In this document: positions 31,901 through 38,263 of the stretch, piece by piece | Position numbering within the stretch: the stretch's first letter is position 1 | Layout of the letters: each line of letters begins with the position of its first letter | From: JAOAPY01 sp041492185 | Lineage (GTDB): Bacteria > Acidobacteriota > Blastocatellia > Pyrinomonadales > Pyrinomonadaceae | NCBI GenBank assembly: GCA_041492185.1 | Contig: JBGPWL010000043.1 | Coordinates: 1 to 38,263 of the forward strand | Direction of reading: 5' to 3' | DNA: 38,263 nt | Program-made: the position numbers and the translations under genes | Notes under the pieces: model-generated | What the model was told of the DNA's origin: nothing | Database searches by the model: none | What the model saw: the letters and a program-made list of their open reading frames with translations, nothing else

Positions 31901-33295
31901 CTACAACAGAGTGCCGCGCAAGAGCACTACGGCGACACTGAAGTAAATCACCAACCCGGTGACGTCCACCAGTGTTGCCACAAACGGTGCGGAGGAAGTT
32001 GCGGGGTCGAAACCCAGACGCCGCAGCACGAACGTGAGCATCGAGCCCGCGAGCGTGCCCCATAACACAATGCCAATCAATGCCAGGCCAACGGTCAGAG
32101 CGACCAAGGGCCAGTGGGTTCCGTAGATATTTGAAAAGGCAGACCAGACGGTGATCCGCAGGAACCCTATCGTGCCCAGGATCAAGCCCAATCCCAAACC
32201 GGAAAAAATCTCCCGCCGCATGACGCGCCACCAGTCCCGCAAGGCAACCTCGCCGAGCGCCAGCGCGCGAATAACCAGCGTCGAAGCCTGCGAGCCGGAA
32301 TTTCCTCCGGACGAAATAATTAGAGGCACGAACAAAGCGAGCACTACGGCTCTGGCTATTTCTTTCTCAAAGAAACCCATCGCCGTCGCCGTCAGCATTT
32401 CGCCCAAAAAGAGAATCACAAGCCAGCCCGCTCGTTTCCTGATCATGAGCGGCAGCGAAACTTGCATGTAAGGCTTGTCGAGCGCGCCAGGTTCAACGGC
32501 AGCCATGCGCAGGATGTCTTCTGTTCCTTCTTCGATCAGTACGTCAATCACGTCGTCAACCGTCACGAAACCAACAACGCTGCCGTCCTTTTCCAACACC
32601 GGCACGGCGAGCAAATTGTATTTTCCGATCCTCTGCGCGACTACCTCTTGATCGTCAAGCGCGTTGACGGTCACCGGCTTCCTGCGCATCACGTCAGCGA
32701 GCGGCGTGTTCAGCTCGGCCATCACCAAATCGCGCAGCGACACGGCGCCGAGCAAATGTCCCGTACCCGGCTCCATCACGTAGCACGCATAGATCGATTC
32801 CTTCTCGCGCGCCACGGAGCGAATGCGTTTGAGCGCGTCGCCCACGGTCATTTTCAAATCGAGGCGAACGAACTCCGTCGTCATGATGCCGCCAGCCGTG
32901 TGCGCGGGATATTGCAACAGGCCTTCCAGTTCCTTGCGCATTTCGGCACTGAGTTTGGGAAGAATGCGATGTCGCTCGTGGTGGCCCATCTTCTGAACCA
33001 CGTCGGTGCGTTCATCAGCCGCAAGGCCGGAGAGAATTTCCGCGGCACGCGGCGGCTCCAACTGTTCGAGAATCGCGGCCCTGCGACGCATTGTCGGTTG
33101 ATTGAAGATCTCAATCGCGCGCGCCACCGGCAGCATCGATACGACCGTCGCCGCTTCGGCCAGCGTCAGTTGATTGATCAGTTCCGCCAGATCAGCAGCG
33201 GCGAGATCCGCGACCACTTCGCCGATGCCTACGAAGCTTTCATCGAGCCGCGTGTGGATCCGTTCTAAAAGTTTCTTTACGTTTTGTACGGGCAA
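31901..33295 (-). CDS. mgtE: MgtE-family magnesium transporter
   Basis: Protein of 464 residues. The N-domain is made of helical MgtE repeats (about 1-130, including ILEQLEPPRAAEILSGL). Two CBS domains follow (about 135-260, with AGGIMTTEFVRL and NALDDQEVVAQRIGKYNLLAVPV). Five transmembrane helices come last, with PLIISSGGNSGSQASTL and DVTGLVIYFSV, the family's pore and Mg2+-selecting regions. The start is TTG at 33295, supported by a strong GGAGGTGG five bases upstream (33300-33307). MgtE is gated by cytosolic Mg2+ in other bacteria. It lies between kdpE and the barrel protein, an unusual insertion in a potassium locus. Confidence 0.95.
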   Translation of the reverse strand: MPVQNVKKLLERIHTRLDESFVGIGEVVADLAAADLAELINQLTLAEAATVVSMLPVARAIEIFNQPTMRRRAAILEQLEPPRAAEILSGLAADERTDVVQKMGHHERHRILPKLSAEMRKELEGLLQYPAHTAGGIMTTEFVRLDLKMTVGDALKRIRSVAREKESIYACYVMEPGTGHLLGAVSLRDLVMAELNTPLADVMRRKPVTVNALDDQEVVAQRIGKYNLLAVPVLEKDGSVVGFVTVDDVIDVLIEEGTEDILRMAAVEPGALDKPYMQVSLPLMIRKRAGWLVILFLGEMLTATAMGFFEKEIARAVVLALFVPLIISSGGNSGSQASTLVIRALALGEVALRDWWRVMRREIFSGLGLGLILGTIGFLRITVWSAFSNIYGTHWPLVALTVGLALIGIVLWGTLAGSMLTFVLRRLGFDPATSSAPFVATLVDVTGLVIYFSVAVVLLRGTLL

Positions 33296-33299
33296 TGGG

Positions 33300-33307
33300 C
33301 CACCTCC
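33300..33307 (-). promoter_or_regulatory. Shine-Dalgarno that fixes the TTG start of mgtE
   Basis: On the minus strand, GGAGGTGG precedes CCCA and then TTG. No ATG or GTG is in a comparable position, so the TTG start is well supported. Confidence 0.8.
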
Positions 33308-33322
33308 GTGTTGGAGTCAACA

Positions 33323-33496
33323 GATCATTTTCCATTTCTCATTTGACATTTTTCATTTGTCATCTGGTTGCGCATGCAGTCCAAATGATGATTAATCGCC
33401 AGCCAGCATAATGTGAACTATGTTTTCAAGGCTATCTAAAAGTGGGGCTCGCAAAATGGCAAATGAAAAATGTCAAATGAGAAATGGAAAATGATC
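33323..33496. repeat. 36-bp perfect inverted repeat between kdpE and mgtE
   Basis: GATCATTTTCCATTTCTCAT begins the left arm (33323-33358). The right arm (33461-33496) is its exact reverse complement. A 102-base AT-richer spacer separates them. The right arm overlaps the kdpE stop codon. Confidence 0.92.
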
Positions 33497-34190
33497 AGTC
33501 ACCCGGCTGGAAGCGATAGCCAATCCAGGGCTCGGTGAGAATGTATTGCGGCGTTGCCGTGTTGGGCTCGATCTTCTTCCGCAACTGGCCGATGAACACG
33601 CGCAGGTATTCCGTCTGGTCAACCGAATTGCCGCCCCAGATCGCCGCCAACAGTTTGCGATGCGTGAGCACCTTGCCCGGATGGCGCGCCAGAAAAACCA
33701 GCAAGTCATATTCCTTCGGCGTTAAGTGCACTTCCTTCTCCTGCAAAGTCACGCGTCGCGCTTCGAGATCTATATGAAAGTGACCAATGTCGACTACCTT
33801 CGTTGCCTCCTCATGCGCGGATGGAGCGCGTCGCAGCGTCGCGCGTATGCGCGCGAGCAACTCATCCATGCCGAAAGGCTTCGTGACATAATCATCAGCG
33901 CCAACGTCCAGCGCTTCGACTTTTGTTTTTTCTTCGCCCCTGACGGATAAAACGATCAGCGGAACTTCTGAAACGGTTCGGATTCTGCGGCAAAGTTCGA
34001 GGCCGGACATGTTCGGCATCGCCAGATCCGTGATTACCAGATCCGGTGGCCAGTCGCCGAAAGTTTGTAATGCCGCTTCGCCGTCCGACGCAACGTGCAC
34101 ATCGTAGCCGTGCATTGTCAGACCGCGATGCAGCACGCGGGTGATCTGCCGGTCATCGTCAACAACGAGGATGCGTTGCTTTTCATTCAT
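33495..34190 (-). CDS. kdpE: KdpE-like response regulator (OmpR/PhoB family)
   Basis: Protein of 231 residues. The receiver has DDD at about 11-13, D55 (LVITDLAMPN), a conserved VLSVRGEEKTKVEALDVGADDYVTKPF block (key part ALDVGADDYVTKPF), and then a winged-helix domain (HLTPKEYDLLVFLARHPGKV, TEYLRVFIGQLRKKIE, YILTEPWIGYRF). These match KdpE closely. It is 6 bp from the kinase gene at 34197 and should be activated by it. Its probable targets are the barrel/kdp promoter region near 31700 and its own operon. Confidence 0.95.
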   Translation of the reverse strand: MNEKQRILVVDDDRQITRVLHRGLTMHGYDVHVASDGEAALQTFGDWPPDLVITDLAMPNMSGLELCRRIRTVSEVPLIVLSVRGEEKTKVEALDVGADDYVTKPFGMDELLARIRATLRRAPSAHEEATKVVDIGHFHIDLEARRVTLQEKEVHLTPKEYDLLVFLARHPGKVLTHRKLLAAIWGGNSVDQTEYLRVFIGQLRKKIEPNTATPQYILTEPWIGYRFQPGD

Positions 34191-34196
34191 GCGTTG

Positions 34197-35399
34197 CTAA
34201 ACCGGTTTCGTTTGCTCATTCGCATCGTCGTGATCGCCAGTGGGAAGCTCGACGACAACTCTGGTGCCCTGACTGTTGGGGCCGCTCTCGATCCAGATGC
34301 GTCCACCGTGCGCCTGGATGATGCCCTGCGCGATGGCCAGGCCCATGCCCGAACCTGAAGTCTTGTTATCACTGGCGTCGCCGTCGCGCATGGCACGAAA
34401 GAATTTATCAAACACTCGCGTTCGTAATTCGATCGGAATGCCTGGCCCTTCGTCTTCAACGCTCAATCGCAAGACGCCTTCGCCGGCGCGTTGTGCCGCG
34501 ACGCGAATGCCGGCGCCGGGCGGCGAGTATTTCGCGGCATTGTCCACCAGGGAATAGATGACTTCCGCCACTGTACGCTCATCGACGCGAACGGCGGGAA
34601 GTTCGTCATCAAGCCAAACTTCCAGGCGGTGCTGGCGCGTCAGTGGCGCGGCGCGCTCGAGGGCGGCCGCAATAATTTCTTCCATCGAGCCCCACTGCCG
34701 CTGCAACTGCATCTCGCCCGCTTCGATGCGCGCGAGTTCCATCAGCCCTTCAATGAAACGATCGAGACGATCGGCCTCTTCATCGATCACTTCGAGCATT
34801 TCTTTTCGACCCTCAGCATCGAGACTGATCGATCCTGACGGTTTGTTTTTCGTTTGCGCTTCTTCGAGCAACGTGGTGACCGAAGCCTTGATCGAAGTCA
34901 GCGGCGTGCGGAGATCGTGCGTGACTGCATCGAGTAGTGCAGACTTCAAACGCTCGCTTTGCTTCAGCGCCTTCGCCTGACTCGAACGCTCAAACGTATC
35001 CTGCAACTCGTGATACAAGCGCTCAATCTCGCGTCGCGCGCCGTCAGCTTCTTCCGCGCGACCCTTTGCACGCGCTGACAACTGCCCGGCAGTAACCGCG
35101 GTAACCAGGAAAGCGAAGAGCGCGATCCAGTTGTCAGGAGCATCGATCGTGAATCTGCCGACGGGGGGGAGGAAGAAAAAGTTGAAACAGACCACACCGA
35201 GAAGCGAAGCTGCCACCGCGGGACGCGAACCCCACGCAGTCGCAACGAACAGCACGATCAGCAGAAAAGCAAGCGCAACTGTAGTCGAATTAATGTGACC
35301 GCCAAAAAGCTTCAGCAGGCCGGTCGCGGCGGCGATGCCAAACACGCCCGCGAAATAGCCCGCCCATCGGCGAGAGGAGAGTTCCTTTAGCACTCGCAC
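34197..35399 (-). CDS. kdpD: KdpD C-terminal-type sensor kinase (DUF4118 + kinase)
   Basis: Protein of 400 residues from a GTG at 35399. The KdpD DUF4118 membrane domain is at about 10-105 (four hydrophobic helices, including VCFNFFFLPPVGRFTIDAPDN with core FFFLPPVGRFT). A coiled linker follows, then HisKA with DAVTHDLRTPLTSIKAS and HATPase with N box SLVDNAAKYSPPG, EDEGPGIP and GSGMGLAIA. It lacks the N-terminal KdpD and USP domains, which are encoded separately at 24510. CCCTTAC lies just upstream of the start, and the same hexamer occurs in the candidate operator near 31712. It is followed directly by kdpE. This is the kinase half of a split KdpD. Confidence 0.94.
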   Translation of the reverse strand: MRVLKELSSRRWAGYFAGVFGIAAATGLLKLFGGHINSTTVALAFLLIVLFVATAWGSRPAVAASLLGVVCFNFFFLPPVGRFTIDAPDNWIALFAFLVTAVTAGQLSARAKGRAEEADGARREIERLYHELQDTFERSSQAKALKQSERLKSALLDAVTHDLRTPLTSIKASVTTLLEEAQTKNKPSGSISLDAEGRKEMLEVIDEEADRLDRFIEGLMELARIEAGEMQLQRQWGSMEEIIAAALERAAPLTRQHRLEVWLDDELPAVRVDERTVAEVIYSLVDNAAKYSPPGAGIRVAAQRAGEGVLRLSVEDEGPGIPIELRTRVFDKFFRAMRDGDASDNKTSGSGMGLAIAQGIIQAHGGRIWIESGPNSQGTRVVVELPTGDHDDANEQTKPV

Positions 35400-35426
35400 A
35401 TTGTAAGGGTAATTGCGATCGGACGG

Positions 35427-38105
35427 CTATTCGCCGCTTTGTTGAAGCAGCTTGGCGACCAATCCGGTCCAGCCTGTTTGGTGACTGGCGCCCAACCCTG
35501 CGCCGTTGTCGCCGTGAAAGTATTCGTGAAAAAGAATCAGGTTGCGCCAGTGCGGATCACGTTGAAATCTTTCGTTGGCGCCAAAAACAGGACGATGGCC
35601 ATCGGCGCCGCGGAGGAAGATGTGAGAAAGGCGACGCGAAATTTCAGCCGCAACTTCTGACAGATTCATCATCCTGCCCGAGCCCGTGGGACACTCGACT
35701 TTGAAATCGTCGCCAAAGTAGTAATGAAACTTCTGCAACGATTCGATGAGCAGATAATTAAGCGGAAACCAAATTGGTCCGCGCCAGTTTGAATTTCCGC
35801 CAAACAGGCCGGTCGTTGATTCCGCCGGCTCATAATCGACACGGTGCTCTGTTCCGTTGACGTTGAGAATGTATGGATGCTCTTTGTGAAAACGCGAAAG
35901 CGCGCGAATGCCGTAAGGTGACAGAAACTCGTTTTCGTCGAGCATCACTTTCAAAACGCGGCGCAGGCGATCCGCTCGCACGACGCTGACCAGTCGGCGC
36001 TCCTGCTGTCCCGGCGTGCGCATGGTCGAAATATTCGCGGTTAGATCGGGCCGGTTGTTTATGAACCATTCGAGCCGGCGTTTGAAGTCGGGAAATTTAT
36101 CGATCACGTGTGGCTCGACAGTTTCGACCGCGAACAGGGGTATCAGCCCGACGACGGATCGCACTCGCAAAGTTATGTGTTCGCCGTTCGGCAGATGAAG
36201 GATGTCGTAGTAAAAACCGTCCTGCTCGTCCCACAACCCAATGTTCTCCATGCCGATATTGTTCATCGCGTCGGCGATGTAGATGAAGTGTTCCCAGAAC
36301 TTGCTTGCGACGTCTTCGTAAACTGGATCTTCGCGCGCCAGCTCTAACGCAATCGTCAGCAGGTTGAGCGTGTACATCGCCATCCAACTCGTGCCGTCGG
36401 ATTGTTCGATGTGCCCGCCCGTGGGCAGTGGCGCGCTGCGATCGAAGACGCCAATGTTGTCCAAGCCCAGAAAGCCGCCTTCGAAAATATTATTTCCTTC
36501 TTCGTCCTTGCGATTTACCCACCAGGTGAAGTTGAGCATCAGCTTGTGGAAAACGCGTTCGAGAAATTTCCGATCGCCAATGCCGCGCCGCTTCTCCTCA
36601 ATCTTGTAAACGCGCCACGCGGCCCACGCATGCACCGGCGGGTTTACATCACTGAAGTTCCATTCGTAAGCAGGCAACTGTCCGTTTGGGTGCATGTACC
36701 ACTCGCGCAGCATGAGCACGAGTTGTTCTTTGGCAAATTCGGAATCGACCAGCGCGAGTGGCACACAATGAAACGCCAGATCCCACGCGGCGTACCACGG
36801 GTATTCCCATTTGTCGGGCATCGAGATCACGTCGGCGTTGTAAAGGTGGCGCCAGTCGTGATTGCGTCCCTGCAATCGCTCGCGTGGCGGCGGCGGTGTG
36901 GCTGGGTCGCCTTCAAGCCATTTCTTTACGACATAGTGATAATACTGTTTGCACCAGAGCAGTCCGGCAAACGCCTGCCGCATTACGTCGCGCGCGTCTG
37001 GCGAAAGGTGATCCGGGATCACGGTTGAGTAAAACTCGTCTGCTTCGCGAATGCGATCCGCGAAGACTTGTTCAAACACGTCGCCGAAGACATCTGCGTC
37101 TTTGGCGAAAGGCGTGTTTGTGAATCGCAGACGAATCGTCGCAGTTTCACCGGGCTCGATCGTCAGCCAATAATTTGCCGCGGCCTTTGTGCCAACTTGT
37201 TTGGGATTGACTGCCTCGTGCGCGCCGTTAACGATGTAGTCGTTGATCGAATCCTTCACATGAGGCGATACGTTCGGCGCGCCAAACAATCGCTGATTGT
37301 TAGTTTCGTTCTCAGTGAAGAGCAGTTCGGGCGCGCCTTCGCAGTGAAGCCAGCGTTGGCCATACTGGAAATGATTCAGCTCAATAATCGTTTCCGCGCG
37401 CGCATCTGATTTGCCGAGGCTCGGTTTGGGATCGTTGTTGTCTCCCCAACTCCAACGATTGCGAAACCAGATCGTCGGCAACAGGTTGAGCCGCGCGACT
37501 TCGGGTCCGCGATTTGTTGCACTGACTCTGATCAGAATATCCTCGGCGTCCGCCTTGGCATATTCCACGAAGACGTCGAAATAACGATCGTCTTCGAAGA
37601 CGCCTGTGTCGATCAGATCAAACTCAGGATCGTCTTTGCCGCGGCGACGGTTCTCTTCGACCAGTTGCGCGTAAGGAAACTCAGCTTGCGGATATTTGTA
37701 TAAATATTTCAGGTACGAATGTGTCGGCGTTGAATCCAGATAGAAGAAATATTCTTTGACGTCTTCGCCAAGATTGCCTTCGTTGCCCGCGAGTCCAAAC
37801 GCGCGTTCTTTCAAGATCGGATCCCGCCCGTTCCAGAGCGCGAGCGCGAAGCAGATCATCTGATGGCGATCGCAGATGCCCGCGATACCATCTTCATTCC
37901 AGCGATAGGCGCGCGACCGTGAATGGTCGTGCGGAAAATATTTCCACGCATCGCCGTTTGCGCTGTAGTCCTCGCGCACCGTTCCCCACGCGCGCTCGCT
38001 GAGGTACGGCCCCCAACGCTTCCAGTGGGCCGTGCGATCGCGCGCCTGCTCGAGTCGCTTTTCTTCGGCGGTCAACTTCGCTGCCTTTGATTTCGTGGCG
38101 GTCAT
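35427..38105 (-). CDS. GH63-like glycoside hydrolase (MGH1-type)
   Basis: Protein of 892 residues. The N-terminal beta-rich domain contains WGPYLSERAWGTVREDYSAN and HDHSRSRAYRWNEDGIAGI. The C-terminal (alpha/alpha)6-barrel region from about 390 includes FAGLLWCKQYYHYVVKKWLEGD, KWEYPWYAAWDLAFHC, LGLDNIGVFDRS, GTSWMAMYTLN and GGNSNWRGPIWFPLNYLL. The layout and motifs match the glucosidase proteins grouped with GH63. Conserved acids in WDLAFH and the WRGPIWF block are the likely catalytic neighbourhood. There is no signal peptide, so it is cytoplasmic. It lies 27 bp upstream of the split-KdpD kinase on the same strand, so it may be co-transcribed. The substrate is unknown; a glucosylglycerate- or mannosylglycerate-type solute or an oligosaccharide is possible. 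Confidence 0.9.
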   Translation of the reverse strand: MTATKSKAAKLTAEEKRLEQARDRTAHWKRWGPYLSERAWGTVREDYSANGDAWKYFPHDHSRSRAYRWNEDGIAGICDRHQMICFALALWNGRDPILKERAFGLAGNEGNLGEDVKEYFFYLDSTPTHSYLKYLYKYPQAEFPYAQLVEENRRRGKDDPEFDLIDTGVFEDDRYFDVFVEYAKADAEDILIRVSATNRGPEVARLNLLPTIWFRNRWSWGDNNDPKPSLGKSDARAETIIELNHFQYGQRWLHCEGAPELLFTENETNNQRLFGAPNVSPHVKDSINDYIVNGAHEAVNPKQVGTKAAANYWLTIEPGETATIRLRFTNTPFAKDADVFGDVFEQVFADRIREADEFYSTVIPDHLSPDARDVMRQAFAGLLWCKQYYHYVVKKWLEGDPATPPPPRERLQGRNHDWRHLYNADVISMPDKWEYPWYAAWDLAFHCVPLALVDSEFAKEQLVLMLREWYMHPNGQLPAYEWNFSDVNPPVHAWAAWRVYKIEEKRRGIGDRKFLERVFHKLMLNFTWWVNRKDEEGNNIFEGGFLGLDNIGVFDRSAPLPTGGHIEQSDGTSWMAMYTLNLLTIALELAREDPVYEDVASKFWEHFIYIADAMNNIGMENIGLWDEQDGFYYDILHLPNGEHITLRVRSVVGLIPLFAVETVEPHVIDKFPDFKRRLEWFINNRPDLTANISTMRTPGQQERRLVSVVRADRLRRVLKVMLDENEFLSPYGIRALSRFHKEHPYILNVNGTEHRVDYEPAESTTGLFGGNSNWRGPIWFPLNYLLIESLQKFHYYFGDDFKVECPTGSGRMMNLSEVAAEISRRLSHIFLRGADGHRPVFGANERFQRDPHWRNLILFHEYFHGDNGAGLGASHQTGWTGLVAKLLQQSGE

Positions 38106-38263
38106 TCTCGTTATCCACAGCCTATTCTACCGACTCCATTAGGACATGAAGCAAGAAAGGACAGTGGGACCAGAGTTTACTCCACTTAGGAGAGTCTCTG
38201 GTGAGAGTTTCTGATTGACTCGAAGCGGAGACTTCAATATCATTCGCTCATCTCGTAAGAACC
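38106..38263. other. 3' flank upstream of the glycosidase gene
   Basis: This should hold the promoter of the minus-strand glycosidase, preceded by GTGGATAACGAGA before its ATG. No clear promoter or other gene was recognised. Confidence 0.4.

Overview
This looks like a chromosomal segment of a free-living Gram-negative-type bacterium, most likely an acidobacterium (Blastocatellia-like). Reasons: moderately high GC, a secreted lamin-tail/DUF4214 protein, a PTPS-related membrane protein, tandem type IV pilins, a kdp locus with a detached short KdpD, and intergenic gaps full of palindromic repeats. The taxonomic call is inference only; no rRNA or marker gene is present. No tRNA, CRISPR array, prophage or IS element was found.

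Layout. 126-3277 (+): a DinG-type helicase, a DUF5678-like/retropepsin-like gene pair, and QueD. 3392-4822 (-): an NtrC-type regulator with two unusual substitutions. 5143-5652 (+): a small membrane-anchored protein. 5684-16662 (-): a long co-directional block, in transcription order PilS-like kinase, PilR-like sigma54 activator, three pilin paralogues, PTPS-related membrane protein, methyltransferase, ABC-2 permease, membrane TPR-like protein, ABC ATPase. 17123-20035 (+): a large secreted multidomain protein, the only plus-strand gene after 5652. 20137-21621 (-): a PepSY-like protein and a PAP2 phosphatase. 21735-35399 (-): a potassium/magnesium regulon. 35427-38105 (-): a GH63-like glycosidase.

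The potassium block reads, in transcription order: KdpD C-terminal-type kinase, KdpE, MgtE, an outer-membrane-type protein, a possible 60-residue ORF, a 28-residue membrane peptide, KdpF (29 residues), KdpA, KdpB, KdpC, a KdpD N-terminal half (KdpD + USP domains, no kinase), a HAMP-PAS histidine kinase and a receiver protein with an unfamiliar C-terminal domain. KdpD is thus split into two genes about 8.5 kb apart at either end of the structural genes. Most gaps in this block carry a different inverted repeat.

The most informative regulatory signal is upstream of the two larger pilin genes. Each has a sigma54-type -24/-12 element (TGGCACG-N4-TTGT and TGGCATA-N4-TTGT) about 100 bp before the start codon. 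About 91-92 bp further upstream, each has the same bipartite motif, CTGACAAATTnCGGCAG then TTTsTGTCAA. This is the geometry of a PilR enhancer plus sigma54 promoter, and the PilS/PilR-like genes lie immediately upstream. The third pilin gene lacks both parts.
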